A stretch of DNA of 64,000 nt from CAZKFG01 sp964551985 (GCA_964551985.1 CAZKFG010000003.1:1-64000); one strand, 5' to 3'. Positions 1 to 9,667 are shown, numbered from the stretch's first letter. Notes: generated by a model not told the origin, from the letters alone. Program-made: numbers and translations.

Positions 1-16
1 CGCTAAAAGCTTTACC

Positions 17-44
17 GAACCCCACGTCTAACGTGGGGTTTTTT
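17..44 (+). terminator. Intrinsic terminator of an upstream plus-strand gene
   Basis: A perfect 8-bp stem (CCCCACGT/ACGTGGGG, positions 20-27 and 31-38) with a CTA loop is followed by six T. The gene it terminates lies left of the window. Confidence 0.85.
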
Positions 45-51
45 ATACAAT

Positions 52-90
52 AAAAAAGCCTTCAAAGTTTAACTTTGAAGGCTTTTGTTT
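52..90 (-). terminator. Terminator of the acetate transporter gene, possibly bidirectional
   Basis: A near-perfect inverted repeat (AAAGCCTTCAAAGTT and its complement, about 55-85) is flanked by A6 on the left, which is a T-run on the minus strand, and by TTTTGTTT on the right. It sits just past the stop of the minus-strand gene. It could also back up the plus-strand terminator at 17-44. Confidence 0.8.
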
Positions 91-96
91 AGAGTA

Positions 97-714
97 TTAA
101 CCTTTTTTGAATAGTCCCATTGGCGCACCCATAGGACAGAAAGGACGATTGAAAAATTTGTTTAAAAAGGTAGCACATGCTGCATAAGTAGAAATTGCAC
201 AAACTACTACTTCAGCATAAGCTGCAAGTGAGTGAGCCCAGTGAGAAGCACCAAAAGCGTCAGCTGTTAGTCCTAAAAGTAGAGCATCAATAAATACCAT
301 ATCCCAAAATAAAACTTTGTTTGTTTCTGTTGCGGCGATAGTGCCAGCAATTGCAAAAATAAAGTAAATTAAAAAAGCAAATCCGATTTGACGACCATCG
401 ACTGCTTTTGCCAGTTCTGGTCCAAAAGCACCCATTTTAAACATCCAGCTTGTAGCAACTCCAAGCCAAAAGAGTCCAAAAGCACCAAAAATTGTTGCAC
501 CGAAAACGTTGTTGTGTGCAAAGTCATAGTAAGAGGCAATTAGTTGTGCAATAGCACCTAAAAATATTGCCCAAGGGATGACAAAAGATAGTCCATCAGT
601 TATACCTAGTTTTTGTGAAGCTGCAACAGCGGTTACCACTGAAAGCCCTAAAAGACCAACTGCTGACGGGTCTGCGACCACAATTTGTACGTGTTTGTTT
701 TCTGAACTGCTCAA
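97..714 (-). CDS. Acetate/succinate uptake transporter, GPR1/FUN34/YaaH family
   Basis: A 205-residue protein made almost entirely of six hydrophobic segments, the normal size for this family of small-carboxylate channels/transporters (E. coli SatP/YaaH). The N-terminal stretch ADPSAVGLLGLS matches the family signature that begins N-P-x-P-x-G-L. Such proteins carry acetate, and in some cases succinate, across the cytoplasmic membrane, which would suit a fermentative organism. The start is a TTG at 714 with AAGGAGG seven bases upstream on the minus strand. It has its own promoter and terminator, so it appears monocistronic. The family is fairly sure; the actual substrate is inferred. Confidence 0.85.
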   Translation of the reverse strand: MSSSENKHVQIVVADPSAVGLLGLSVVTAVAASQKLGITDGLSFVIPWAIFLGAIAQLIASYYDFAHNNVFGATIFGAFGLFWLGVATSWMFKMGAFGPELAKAVDGRQIGFAFLIYFIFAIAGTIAATETNKVLFWDMVFIDALLLGLTADAFGASHWAHSLAAYAEVVVCAISTYAACATFLNKFFNRPFCPMGAPMGLFKKG

Positions 715-747
715 ATAGTTTTCCTCCTTATAATTTTGTATAAAGGT

Positions 748-776
748 AATGTAATATAAAAACAGTTATATGTCAA
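748..776 (-). promoter_or_regulatory. Sigma-A promoter of the acetate transporter gene
   Basis: On the minus strand, TTGACA (771-776) is 17 bases from TACATT (748-753), about 35 bases upstream of the TTG start. The -35 is a perfect consensus match. Confidence 0.7.
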
Positions 777-836
777 GCTATTTAACGATAATTTTTGAAA
801 AAACAGACAATTTAGAATTTTCAATTTTCCTCGCAT

Positions 837-1883
837 TTATAAAACATCTTGTAATTTGGGGTTAGGATTAAACTGTCTGCCAAATTTAGCAGCTTTTTTA
901 TCATCAACCAAAACAACATCGGCTGTAAAGTCAATGTTATTTTCATAAAAACTACTACCTACTGCATAAATGTCAACAGGGACTTTTTGGCTTTCAAATA
1001 AATTTATTTTATCAGGATTAAAGCCACCTGATACCATTATTTTTACATGCTCAAAACCTTCGCTATCAAGCGCTTTTCTAACATTTTGAACAAGTTGTTT
1101 ACAAACACCTGTTGGCGGGAAGTTACTCATTTGTTCAAACAGTGATTTATCAACGATATTATTAGAGGTATCAAGTCTTACAGCAAATAATTTTTTGCCA
1201 AGTTCTCTTGCCACTTTAAGTGAAGTACCTACACAATCGTTGTCAAAGTCTACTAATGCAACTCTATTTATTTTAGGATCTATATATTTGTCAAAAGCAA
1301 TTGTTGCAGCGACCGTATCACCACCTAATGTAGCGATAAGAGCATGTGGAATTGTACCAAGACCTTTTTTACCACTGGCAAAGCCATTAGCATCTGTTGA
1401 TACGCCAATGTTTCCGCCAATTTTTATAGCATAACTATCACCTTTTTGCATAAGGTAATGGTCGTATCTTGCACCAAAAAATAAAACCGTTTTGCCTTTT
1501 GCTGCTTCTATTGCACGGCGTACGTTTGTAGCTATTTTTGTTTGCCTTGACAATATTCCTAAATATAAAGTTTCTAAATGAGTAAAATCAGCTAAATTTC
1601 CTTCTATTGTCATTACTGTTTCCCAAGGCTCTATTTTATCACCGTCGTGTAATGCTTGGATTTTCACTGGGTTATGTGAACAAGTTTTAAGTAGAGCAAT
1701 TGTCTCGTCAATACCACAAACAATGGCATGGTTTCTTTGAAATATTTGTATTAAGACTTTGGGATGATGGTTTGATGCATTTAATATTTCTGCTGTGCGC
1801 ATAAAATATGCATCAGTATAAAATCCGCTATTTATTTGCTCTACAGGAATATCAAAATATTCGACTGGCAGTCTGTTTTTCAT
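837..1883 (-). CDS. pncB: Nicotinate phosphoribosyltransferase (short type)
   Basis: 348 residues. Joins nicotinate to PRPP to give nicotinate mononucleotide, the entry step of NAD salvage (Preiss-Handler pathway). Visible family features are GTIPHALI at 176-183, VDFDND at 211-216, SGGF at 285-288 and AVGSS at 307-311, which form the phosphoribosyl-binding side of the type II PRTase barrel. It is shorter than the roughly 400-residue E. coli PncB and resembles the compact subgroup. ATG start with GGAGG eight bases upstream. No clear terminator follows; the gene may be read through into the acetate transporter. A related quinolinate/nicotinamide phosphoribosyltransferase activity cannot be excluded. 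Confidence 0.85.
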   Translation of the reverse strand: MKNRLPVEYFDIPVEQINSGFYTDAYFMRTAEILNASNHHPKVLIQIFQRNHAIVCGIDETIALLKTCSHNPVKIQALHDGDKIEPWETVMTIEGNLADFTHLETLYLGILSRQTKIATNVRRAIEAAKGKTVLFFGARYDHYLMQKGDSYAIKIGGNIGVSTDANGFASGKKGLGTIPHALIATLGGDTVAATIAFDKYIDPKINRVALVDFDNDCVGTSLKVARELGKKLFAVRLDTSNNIVDKSLFEQMSNFPPTGVCKQLVQNVRKALDSEGFEHVKIMVSGGFNPDKINLFESQKVPVDIYAVGSSFYENNIDFTADVVLVDDKKAAKFGRQFNPNPKLQDVL

Positions 1884-1923
1884 TGTTTTTCCTCCAAAAT
1901 TTGTTTTAAAATAAAAATTTTTC

Positions 1924-1953
1924 TTGATTATTCAAGTGCACATTGATTATGAT
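1924..1953 (+). promoter_or_regulatory. Candidate promoter of the MGDG-synthase-like gene
   Basis: TTGATT (1924-1929), an 18-base spacer and TATGAT (1948-1953), with an overlapping GATACAAT alternative for the -10. It lies in the 123-base divergent gap between pncB and the glycosyltransferase. Confidence 0.45.
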
Positions 1954-2006
1954 ACAATATAAATGACATTGCTTGCAACAATTTATATAAAGGAAAGAAA
2001 AAATAC

Positions 2007-3122
2007 ATGAAAAAAACAATAATGTTGTTGTCTGCTCCAATCGGAGCTGGGCACATGCAGGCGGCTAAAGCTATAAAACAAGAGTTTTTAAAAAGAGATG
2101 ATGTTGAGATAATAGAGGCAGATGTGTTTGATTTTGTACCCGGTTTTTTTGGCAGAATGTTATTATCTAGCTATTTATTTTTATTAAGAATGATACCGGG
2201 TGGTTATGATTTTTTGTATAAATGGGGTGATAAATCAAATTCGCTGTTATTAAGACATTTTGTTAACTGGATATTCTCCTTTGCGGCATATAAATTAATT
2301 AAAGAAAAAAAACCGGATCTTGTTATTGCAACACATGTAACGCCTGCGGGTATAATTTCTTTGTATAAAAAACGCTACAAGAAAAGCACTCCACTTTTTG
2401 GCATTGTTACAGACTATGCAATGCACAAATGGTGGATTTATAATGAGATAGATGCTTATATAGTTGTTGATAAAAGTATTTTTGCCGGTTATCTTCAAGA
2501 TATACAGCCATACCAACAAATTTGGGATATGGGCATACCTGTACAAAGTGAGTTTTTTTCAAACACAGATAAACTCATTTTAAAAAAGCAGTTGGGGCTA
2601 GATGCTAATTCGTTTATTTGCTTACTTAGTGGCGGGGGTGAAGGTCTTTTGCCTATGCAAAAGATACTTACTAAGTGGAATGATTATGCCAAAAACAATC
2701 CAAACATTAAGTTTATAGCTATTTGTGGGAAAAATTCTGTGTTGCAAAATCAACTTTTGGGTTTGAAATTACCTTATGTAGATGTTCTTGGTTTTGTTGA
2801 CAATGTTTATGATTATATGAAAGTCTCTGATTTGATGGTTTCAAAAGCTGGCGGTGTGAGCGTAACGGAGGCTATAGTTTGCAAATTACCGATAGTTATT
2901 TATAAGCCATTACCTGGCCAAGAAGTTATAAATACGTCATTTTTAGAAAAAAAGGGAATTGCTGTTGTAGTAAGTGATGAACAAGCTATTTGCAATTTCT
3001 TAGCAAATGTTGATAATGAAAAATTAAATGAAATTAAAACTATGCAGGAGCAGTTTGCTAAACCTTTTGCAAGTAAAATGATAGTTGACAAAATAAACAA
3101 GTTTATGGGTTGGGATAATTAA
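2007..3122 (+). CDS. MGDG synthase-like / processive diacylglycerol glycosyltransferase
   Basis: 371 residues with a GT-B fold of the MurG/UgtP kind. The N-terminal MGDG-synthase domain opens with LLSAPIGAGHMQAAKAI (residues 7-23), the conserved glycine/histidine loop that positions the lipid acceptor. The C-terminal half carries the nucleotide-sugar site, with LSGGGEG (about 208-214) and SKAGGVSVTEAI (about 279-290). Such enzymes add glucose or galactose from a UDP-sugar to diacylglycerol at the membrane inner face, making glycolipids or lipoteichoic acid anchors. ATG with AAAGGAAAG about ten bases upstream. Family sure; sugar and acceptor not determinable. Confidence 0.8.
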   Translation: MKKTIMLLSAPIGAGHMQAAKAIKQEFLKRDDVEIIEADVFDFVPGFFGRMLLSSYLFLLRMIPGGYDFLYKWGDKSNSLLLRHFVNWIFSFAAYKLIKEKKPDLVIATHVTPAGIISLYKKRYKKSTPLFGIVTDYAMHKWWIYNEIDAYIVVDKSIFAGYLQDIQPYQQIWDMGIPVQSEFFSNTDKLILKKQLGLDANSFICLLSGGGEGLLPMQKILTKWNDYAKNNPNIKFIAICGKNSVLQNQLLGLKLPYVDVLGFVDNVYDYMKVSDLMVSKAGGVSVTEAIVCKLPIVIYKPLPGQEVINTSFLEKKGIAVVVSDEQAICNFLANVDNEKLNEIKTMQEQFAKPFASKMIVDKINKFMGWDN

Positions 3123-3213
3123 AAATGATAATAAAAGCTTGCATTTTTTTGTTATTGTGTTAATGTATTTAACAAAGAGCTTTTAAATAAACTTTTTGAA
3201 AAGAGAGTTTGCT

Positions 3214-4308
3214 TTGGACAGATATTATCTTGCGTTATTACATAATATGGAAAAGTTAAGCACGAAAAAACTGGCTTTTTTACTTAAAGTTTTTGGTGAT
3301 GCTAAGTCTGTTTGGACGGCAGAATTAGATGATTTATTATCTTGTGGTTTAGATGATAAAACAGCTAGATCATTGTGCTTGTCTAAAACTAAAAAAGACC
3401 CAGAGGAACTTTTTGAGCTTTGTAATAAAAATGCTTTTTCAGTAATTACTTATTATGATGATAATTATCCTAAAAATTTGTTAAGTACTGGTCAAGCGCC
3501 ACTTGTTTTATTTATAAAAGGTAGTTTGCCTGAAACTGACGATAAAATTGCTATTGTCGGTAGCAGGAAGGCTACTTCTTATGGTAGTAACGTTACTAAA
3601 ATGTTTGCGGGTGATTTGGCAAAAGCAGGTTTTGTAATAGTCAGCGGTGGTGCTAAGGGGATTGATACAGAGGCGCACGAAGGTGCTATAGCTCAAAAAG
3701 GAAAGACAATAGCAGTTTTTGGTTGTGGGCTTGATGTTTACTATCCTAAAGAAAATAAGCATTTATTTGAACAAATAGTTGATTTTGGCGGTTGTCTGGT
3801 ATCAGAATATTTACCTAAAGAGCAACCTATTGCATGGCACTTCCCAGCTAGAAATAGAATTATTAGTGGTTTATCTCGTGGTGTTTTGGTTGTCGAAGCA
3901 AATGAGAAAAGTGGGTCGTTACTTACAGCTAATTTTGCTTTGGAAACTGGGCGTGAGGTGTATTGCATTCCAGGAAGTATTTATTCAGCTTCAAGCCGTG
4001 GAGTACACAATCTTATAAAGCAAGGCGCTAGTCTTGTTGATAAGCCTGATGATATTTTATCTGATTTGGGTTTTTGTTTTTTAAAGCCTAAAGCAGCTGA
4101 TGTACAGCAGCCTGTGAGTTTTACCGATGAAGAAAAGGCTGTTTATGATAGTTTGATAGTTGGTCGTGATGTTAGTGTTGATGAAATAATTGAAAATACT
4201 GGTTTGGATCAGATTAAAGTGGCTATAGTGCTACTTGATTTAGAAATATCGGGATTTGTAAAATCAAATGCTGGTTTGTATCAGCGTATAGAAAGAGGTC
4301 ATATTTAG
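3214..4308 (+). CDS. dprA: DNA-processing protein DprA
   Basis: 364 residues from the chosen start. Loads RecA onto incoming single-stranded DNA during natural transformation and protects it. It shows an N-terminal SAM/HhH-like region, then the Rossmann-like DprA core with VGSRKATSYG (about 115-124) and SGGAKGIDTEAH (about 144-155), and a C-terminal winged-helix segment (about 300-360). TTG at 3214 was chosen because AAAGAGAG ends six bases before it. The in-frame TTG at 3196 would add six residues (MKREFA) but has no SD. The stop shares one base with the topA start, so the two are translationally coupled. The dprA-topA-trmFO-xerC-codY order is typical of Bacillota. Confidence 0.93.
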   Translation: MDRYYLALLHNMEKLSTKKLAFLLKVFGDAKSVWTAELDDLLSCGLDDKTARSLCLSKTKKDPEELFELCNKNAFSVITYYDDNYPKNLLSTGQAPLVLFIKGSLPETDDKIAIVGSRKATSYGSNVTKMFAGDLAKAGFVIVSGGAKGIDTEAHEGAIAQKGKTIAVFGCGLDVYYPKENKHLFEQIVDFGGCLVSEYLPKEQPIAWHFPARNRIISGLSRGVLVVEANEKSGSLLTANFALETGREVYCIPGSIYSASSRGVHNLIKQGASLVDKPDDILSDLGFCFLKPKAADVQQPVSFTDEEKAVYDSLIVGRDVSVDEIIENTGLDQIKVAIVLLDLEISGFVKSNAGLYQRIERGHI

Positions 4309-6443
4309 TGTCTAAAAATCTTATAATAGTTGAATCGCCCGCAAAATCAAAGACGATAGAAAAATTTTTAGGCAAAAACTTTATTGTTGTGGCATGTATG
4401 GGTCATTTGCGCGATTTGCCTAAAAGTCAGTTTGGTGTTGATTTGGAAAATCAATATCAACCTAAATATATAAATATTCGAAATAAAAGTGCACTTATAA
4501 AAGATCTCAAAGCTCAGGCTAAAAAAGCCAATAAAATATACCTTGCGACTGACCCCGATAGAGAAGGAGAGGCTATTGCTTGGCATTTAGCTTTCATTTT
4601 GGGTTTAGCGCCTAGTGATAATTGTAGAATTGTTTTTAACGAAATTACTAAAAATGCTGTTCAAGAGGCTATAAAACATCCACGTAAAATAGATGATAGT
4701 ATGGTAGATGCCCAGCAAACAAGGCGAATACTAGATAGGATTGTGGGCTATAAGTTAAGTCCTCTTTTATGGCGTAAAATAAGAAAAGGTCTTAGCGCTG
4801 GCAGAGTGCAGTCTGTAGCGGTAAGGCTTATTTGTGATAGGGAAAAACAAATACAAAATTTTGTTCCTGAAGAATACTGGACTATTTTTGCTAGTCTTAA
4901 AGAAAATCAAAAAGATAAGGCTTTTTTGGCAGAACTTATCAAAAATAATGGTGAGAAAGTCAATATAACCAATGAAAAACAGGCTAAAAGCTTTGAAACA
5001 ATACTTAAAAAAGCTAAATATATTGTAGATAAAGTTGTTTTAAAAGAAAGAATAAGAAAACCATTTGCTCCTTATACTACAAGTAGTATGCAACAAGATT
5101 CAGTAAGAAAACTTGGCTTTACTACCAAAAAGACTATGATGCTCGCACAACAGCTTTATGAAGGTATTAGTATTGGTGATGGTTATGTCGGTCTTATAAC
5201 TTATATGCGTACGGACTCTGTAAGAATTGCTGAAAGTGCGCAAGTAGATGCTAGAGATTTTATTAAAAGTTCTTTTGGCAGTAAATATGCACCATCAAAG
5301 CCTCCTGTATATTCTACAAAAGCGGCAAGCCAAGATGCCCATGAGGCAATAAGACCATCAGATGTTTTAAAAACTCCTGAGAATATGGCGCAATATTTGT
5401 CTCGAGATCAATTAAAGTTATATAAAATGATTTGGCAAAGATTTTTGGCAAGCCAGATGGCATCTGCCATTTTTGATACTACAACTATTGATATAAAAGC
5501 AGATAAGTTAGGACTTAAAGCCTCTGGTTCGATACTTAAATTTGAAGGCTTTTTAGCTGTTTATGATAAAAAAGATGAAGAAAGCGAAGTTCAAGTTAAA
5601 GTGCCTGCGTTAAAAGAGGGCAGTGAACTTATTTTAGATAAGGTAATGTCACCAGAGCAGCATTTCACTCAGCCACCACCAAGATTTAATGAAGCAAGTC
5701 TTGTTAAATATTTAGAAGAGCACGGCATTGGTAGACCAAGTACTTATGCTCCAACAATAAATACCATTTTAGAACGAGGCTATGTAGAAAAAGAAGACAA
5801 AAAGTTTTTGCCAACAGAGCTCGGCATGCTTGTTGTTGAGCTTTTAGAAGAATATTTTAAAGATATTGTCGATGTTGATTTTTCGGCTAAAATGGAAAAA
5901 GAGCTTGATGATATAGCCGAGGGGCAAAGTGATAAAACAAAAATACTAGATAATTTTTACATACCTTTTGCTAAAGTACTTGCTAATGCAGATGAAAAAA
6001 TAGGTGTTGTGGAAATAAAACCGGAAATTAGTGATGTTAAATGTGAAAAATGTGGGCGTTTTATGGTTATAAAACATGGCAGATTTGGTGATTTTTTAGC
6101 GTGTCCTGGATTTCCTGAATGTCGAAATGCAAAGCCGATTTTGAAAAAATTGGGTATAAATTGTCCTGTTTGCTCTAGTGAGCTTGTTGAACGCAAAAGT
6201 AAACGCGGTAAGAAGTTTTATGGATGTGAAAAATATCCTGAATGTAGCTTTGTGACATGGGATAAGCCTACAGACAAAAAATGTGAACAATGTGGTGAAT
6301 TTTTAGTAGAAAAACATGCTAGAAATGGTAAAACATATTTAGCTTGTAGTAATGAAAAATGTAAGGATGGTCAAGAAAAAGTTGCTAAACCAAAAACAAC
6401 CAAACCAAGAAAATCAAGAAACGCAAGAACTAAAAAAAGTTAG
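4308..6443 (+). CDS. topA: DNA topoisomerase I (type IA)
   Basis: 711 residues, full length. Relaxes negative supercoils by cutting one strand through a 5'-phosphotyrosine. A TOPRIM domain at about 5-110 contains [10 protein letters not shown] and the metal-binding DPDREGEA (82-89). The catalytic tyrosine is Y299 in [10 protein letters not shown]. Three four-cysteine zinc ribbons follow at about 575-690, then a basic tail. GTG start overlapping the dprA TAG by one base, with AGAGG about ten bases upstream. Its last 92 bases also lie inside the longest trmFO reading frame, an unusually long overlap. Confidence 0.97.
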   Translation: MSKNLIIVESPAKSKTIEKFLGKNFIVVACMGHLRDLPKSQFGVDLENQYQPKYINIRNKSALIKDLKAQAKKANKIYLATDPDREGEAIAWHLAFILGLAPSDNCRIVFNEITKNAVQEAIKHPRKIDDSMVDAQQTRRILDRIVGYKLSPLLWRKIRKGLSAGRVQSVAVRLICDREKQIQNFVPEEYWTIFASLKENQKDKAFLAELIKNNGEKVNITNEKQAKSFETILKKAKYIVDKVVLKERIRKPFAPYTTSSMQQDSVRKLGFTTKKTMMLAQQLYEGISIGDGYVGLITYMRTDSVRIAESAQVDARDFIKSSFGSKYAPSKPPVYSTKAASQDAHEAIRPSDVLKTPENMAQYLSRDQLKLYKMIWQRFLASQMASAIFDTTTIDIKADKLGLKASGSILKFEGFLAVYDKKDEESEVQVKVPALKEGSELILDKVMSPEQHFTQPPPRFNEASLVKYLEEHGIGRPSTYAPTINTILERGYVEKEDKKFLPTELGMLVVELLEEYFKDIVDVDFSAKMEKELDDIAEGQSDKTKILDNFYIPFAKVLANADEKIGVVEIKPEISDVKCEKCGRFMVIKHGRFGDFLACPGFPECRNAKPILKKLGINCPVCSSELVERKSKRGKKFYGCEKYPECSFVTWDKPTDKKCEQCGEFLVEKHARNGKTYLACSNEKCKDGQEKVAKPKTTKPRKSRNARTKKS

Positions 6444-7737
6444 TATAATTGGCGCAGGGCTTGCAGGCTGTGAGGCTGCTTGGCAGCTTGCCAAAAGACA
6501 GGTGCATGTAAAACTTTATGAAATGAGACCGCAAAAAAGTACCGCTGCGCACAAAACAGATTTGTTTGCTGAACTTGTGTGTAGCAATTCTTTACGTGCA
6601 GATAACATTGAAAATGCTGTTGGACTTTTGAAAAAAGAAATGCAAGAATTAGATTCTTTAATTATTAGAGCTGCAAATGCGACTAAAGTTCCGGCAGGCG
6701 GAGCATTGGCTGTTGATAGAGAATCTTTTTCTAGTTACATAACGAAAGTCTTAAAAGAGCATCCATTTGTTGAATTTATCAATAAGGAAATAACTGATTT
6801 AAATGAAGTTGATTTACCAGTTATTATTGCTACTGGTCCTTTGACTTCAGAAGGACTTAGCCAACAGATAAAAAAAATTGTAAATCAAGATTATTTATAT
6901 TTTTATGATGCCGCTGCACCACTTGTCAGTTATGACAGTATAAATAAAGAAAAAGCATTTTTAGCCTCACGCTATGATAAAGGTGAGGCTGCTTATATTA
7001 ATTGTCCAATGAATGAAGAAGAATATAAAAATTTTTATAATGAGCTTAATAATGCTCAAAAAGTCGAGTTGAAAAGCTTTGAAAAAACAACCTTTTTTGA
7101 AGGTTGTATGCCGATAGAAGAAATGGCAAGGCGTGGCGAAGACACAATGCGCTTTGGGCCGTTAAAACCTGTTGGTCTTGTTGACCCTAAAACAGGTAAA
7201 GAAGCTTATGCTGTAGTGCAACTGCGGCAAGACAATGCAGCAGCGAGTATTTATAATATGGTCGGTTTTCAAACACATTTGAAATTTTCTGAACAAAAAA
7301 GAGTTTTTTCTATGATACCAGGCCTTGAAAAAGCGGAATTTTTGCGGTATGGTGTTATGCATAGAAATACATTTATCAATTCACCAAAAATTCTAGATAA
7401 TACTTTCTGTTTAAAAGGCAATGAGAAAATTTTTTTTGCTGGTCAAATAACAGGTGTGGAAGGATATGTAGAGTCTGCTGCCTCTGGTCTTGTGGCTGGG
7501 ATAAATACCTACATGCTTATACAAGGTAAGGATAAATTTGTTTTTGATAAAAAAACAGCAATTGGTGCATTGGCAAACTATATTAGTAATAGTGAAATAG
7601 ATAATTTTCAACCAATGAATGTAAATTTTGGTTTGTTTCCAGCACTTGATTTTAAGGTGAAAAAGAAGGATAAAAAAATGGCTTTTGCCAATCGAGCAAT
7701 GACAATTATTGTTGAAAATAGGGATTTTTTGTTATAA
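6352..7737 (+). CDS. trmFO: Methylenetetrahydrofolate-tRNA (m5U54) methyltransferase TrmFO
   Basis: 461 residues from the first possible ATG. An FAD enzyme that makes ribothymidine at tRNA position 54 using methylene-THF. The dinucleotide-binding motif [10 protein letters not shown] is at 34-43, and family blocks such as [35 protein letters not shown] and [16 protein letters not shown] are present. Homologues normally begin two or three residues before the KKVSIIGAG block, but this frame has no ATG/GTG/TTG there. The in-frame candidates (ATG 6352, ATG 6367, TTG 6382) all lie inside topA and none has a good SD. The added 26 residues are K/Q/N-rich, so the true start is uncertain. Confidence 0.92.
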   Translation: MKNVRMVKKKLLNQKQPNQENQETQELKKVSIIGAGLAGCEAAWQLAKRQVHVKLYEMRPQKSTAAHKTDLFAELVCSNSLRADNIENAVGLLKKEMQELDSLIIRAANATKVPAGGALAVDRESFSSYITKVLKEHPFVEFINKEITDLNEVDLPVIIATGPLTSEGLSQQIKKIVNQDYLYFYDAAAPLVSYDSINKEKAFLASRYDKGEAAYINCPMNEEEYKNFYNELNNAQKVELKSFEKTTFFEGCMPIEEMARRGEDTMRFGPLKPVGLVDPKTGKEAYAVVQLRQDNAAASIYNMVGFQTHLKFSEQKRVFSMIPGLEKAEFLRYGVMHRNTFINSPKILDNTFCLKGNEKIFFAGQITGVEGYVESAASGLVAGINTYMLIQGKDKFVFDKKTAIGALANYISNSEIDNFQPMNVNFGLFPALDFKVKKKDKKMAFANRAMTIIVENRDFLL

Positions 7738-7741
7738 GCTA

Positions 7742-7771
7742 TTGTTATATAAAATGTTTTTGTGATACAAT
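7742..7771 (+). promoter_or_regulatory. Candidate promoter of xerC-codY
   Basis: TTGTTA (7742-7747), an 18-base spacer and TACAAT (7766-7771) with TGTGA just upstream of the -10. An inverted repeat AGCTATT/AATAGCT spans the same gap. Confidence 0.45.
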
Positions 7772-7815
7772 TAAATAATTAATAGCTTAACTATGAAATA
7801 TAGGTTAATAATATT

Positions 7816-8733
7816 ATGATTATAGACAAGAAAGATTATATGCAAATAATCAAAGATTTTATAGATTTTTTGCATTTAGAGAAAAATGCTTCGTTACACA
7901 CAGGGAAAAACTATTGTAATGATTTGAAAGACTTTTTTTTGTTTGTTTTTGTAGATAATGTAAAAGAAGTTGATTTTTCTAAATTAACTTCTTTGTATAT
8001 AAGATCATATTTGGCGTTTTTAAATGAAGAGAAATATTCTAAGCGCACTATCGCTAGGAAGATATCAGCACTTCGTTCCTTTTGTAATTATTTAGTCAGA
8101 GAAGGAAGTCTTAAAGATAACCCTTTTTCAAAGGTTAAAACACCAAAGTTGGATAAAAAGTTACCAACTTTTTTACAAGAGATAGAAATACAAGAGATGT
8201 TTTGTTTACCTAAAGATGATGAACTTGGACAGCGTGATGCTGCTGTTTTGGAACTCTTGTATGCTACCGGATGTAGGGTAGGTGAACTTGTGAGAATAAA
8301 AATTCCAGATATTGATTTTTCCAACAGATATGTTTTATTGTTTGGTAAAGGAAGCAAAGAAAGAATAGTCCCTATAGGTAATAAAGCTGTAAGTGTTGTG
8401 AAAAAATATATTACTAACTCTAGAGCAACTCTTTTACAAAAAAGTAGTATGTTTCATGATAGTCTTTTTGTAAATAGCAGAGGTGGCAAGCTTACAGACC
8501 GTAGTGTAAGAAGAATTATAGAAAAATATATTGATATACTTGCTATTAGTAAAAAAATCAGTCCACATACAATTAGACATACTTTTGCTACTCATCTACT
8601 CAATAATGGTGCTGATTTACGCTCTGTACAAGAAATGTTGGGACATGCAAATTTATCGACTACTCAGATATACACTCATGTAACAACAGATAAAATGACT
8701 AGTGTTTATAAAAACACCCATCCTAGAGCGTAA
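7816..8733 (+). CDS. xerC: Tyrosine recombinase XerC (CodV-type)
   Basis: 305 residues. Resolves chromosome dimers at dif together with a XerD partner. An N-terminal SAM-like core-binding domain (about 10-95) precedes the catalytic domain with all six active-site residues: R154, K178, H251, R254, H277 and Y286. The position before codY matches B. subtilis codV. An ATG start at 7816 has only a weak ATAGG upstream; an in-frame ATG at 7840 is an alternative. In B. subtilis clpQ/clpY (hslVU) lie between xerC and codY, but they are absent here. Nothing around it suggests a mobile-element integrase. Confidence 0.92.
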   Translation: MIIDKKDYMQIIKDFIDFLHLEKNASLHTGKNYCNDLKDFFLFVFVDNVKEVDFSKLTSLYIRSYLAFLNEEKYSKRTIARKISALRSFCNYLVREGSLKDNPFSKVKTPKLDKKLPTFLQEIEIQEMFCLPKDDELGQRDAAVLELLYATGCRVGELVRIKIPDIDFSNRYVLLFGKGSKERIVPIGNKAVSVVKKYITNSRATLLQKSSMFHDSLFVNSRGGKLTDRSVRRIIEKYIDILAISKKISPHTIRHTFATHLLNNGADLRSVQEMLGHANLSTTQIYTHVTTDKMTSVYKNTHPRA

Positions 8734-8757
8734 AGCTATAAAAAAGGGGGATATTAT

Positions 8758-9537
8758 ATGCTTAAATCAAACTTGCTTGAAAAAACCAGAAAAATAAGCA
8801 AGCTTCTTCAAAAATCTGATAATGTCGATTATGATGATGTAGCAAATATTCTTAGTGATACTATAACTTCAAATGTGTATATAGTTTCTAAAGAGGGTAG
8901 TCTTTTAGGATGCTCTTTGATAGACGATTTTGAGTGTTCTATAATGTTGGAAAAAGTTATAAATTTGAGAAATTTTCCTGAAAGTTATGTAGAGTGGTTG
9001 CTGAAAATAATGCAAACAACTCAAAACATTGCTCTTAAAAAAAACATGTGCGCTTTTAGTCAAGGGACAGAGTGCATTTTTGGTGATAAATATACAACAA
9101 TAATTCCTGTTTACGGAAATGGTGAGCGAATTGGTACTTTAGTAATTGCTAAATTTGGCGATAAATATGATGATGGAGATTTATTGCTGGCCGAATATGG
9201 CGCGACTGTTGTTGGTGTTGAAATATTACGCGAGAGAACAGAAAAAATAGAAGAGTTGGCGAGAAAAAAAGCGACGGTACAGGTTGCATTGGCAACACTT
9301 TCTTATTCAGAGCTAGAGGCAATGAATAATATTTTAAAAGAGCTAAATGGAAAAGAAGGGTTGCTTGTAGCAAGTAAAATTGCTGATAGAGCAGGTATAA
9401 CAAGGTCTGTTATTGTCAATGCACTGAGAAAATTTGAAAGTGCTGGTGTAATTGAATCTAAATCTTTGGGCATGAAGGGAACTTATATAAAGATTTTGAA
9501 TGATTTATTGTTAGAAGAGTTAAAAGCCGCTCAATAG
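8758..9537 (+). CDS. codY: GTP/branched-chain amino acid-sensing global repressor CodY
   Basis: 259 residues, full length. A cytoplasmic DNA-binding regulator that represses nutrient-stress, amino acid and often motility genes when GTP and isoleucine/leucine/valine are plentiful. The N-terminal GAF sensor domain covers about 1-155. The winged HTH at 205-238 reads ASKIADRAGITRS onward and is close to the invariant family motif. ATG start with AGGGGG ten bases upstream and 24 bases after xerC, so co-transcribed. It sits directly before the flagellar operon, which CodY could plausibly control, but no clear CodY box (AATTTTCWGAAAATT) was seen in the gap. Confidence 0.96.
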   Translation: MLKSNLLEKTRKISKLLQKSDNVDYDDVANILSDTITSNVYIVSKEGSLLGCSLIDDFECSIMLEKVINLRNFPESYVEWLLKIMQTTQNIALKKNMCAFSQGTECIFGDKYTTIIPVYGNGERIGTLVIAKFGDKYDDGDLLLAEYGATVVGVEILRERTEKIEELARKKATVQVALATLSYSELEAMNNILKELNGKEGLLVASKIADRAGITRSVIVNALRKFESAGVIESKSLGMKGTYIKILNDLLLEELKAAQ

Positions 9538-9575
9538 ACTTTTGTTTTTTGCATAGATAAAAGTGTAAATAGTCT

Positions 9576-9604
9576 TTTACATATTGAGTTTATTATGATA
9601 TTAT
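9576..9604 (+). promoter_or_regulatory. Candidate sigma-A promoter of the flagellar/chemotaxis operon
   Basis: TTTACA (9576-9581), a 17-base spacer and TATTAT (9599-9604), 64 bases upstream of the flgB start, in the 130-base gap after codY. No sigma-28-type element (TAAA...CCGATAT) was found here, so the operon is probably started by the housekeeping sigma factor. Confidence 0.5.
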
Positions 9605-9667
9605 AAATATATACGTGCTTTAATAATATTTGTTTTTAAATATACAATAATTTTGGAGGTGTTTTTA

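Noticed and set aside
1195..1434. Plus-strand 79-codon frame inside pncB
   Set aside because: It has no SD, lies opposite conserved NAPRTase motifs and is a shadow frame.
3123..3213. Terminator or promoter between the glycosyltransferase gene and dprA
   Set aside because: There are AAAAGCT/AGCTTTT and TTGTTA/TTAACAA partial repeats, but no stem followed by a T-run and no convincing hexamer pair.
6429..6448. Programmed -1 frameshift fusing topA to trmFO at the A7 run
   Set aside because: trmFO is in the +1 frame relative to topA, so a -1 slip would not reach it. Kept only as one of several explanations for the missing start.
7816..8733. Tyrosine recombinase as evidence for an integrated mobile element
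   Set aside because: Sequence and the position before codY fit XerC/CodV. No attachment sites, excisionase or phage genes are nearby.
9538..9652. CodY box or sigma-28 promoter upstream of flgB
   Set aside because: No segment matched AATTTTCWGAAAATT or TAAA-N15-CCGATAT well enough. Only a sigma-A-like element is supported.
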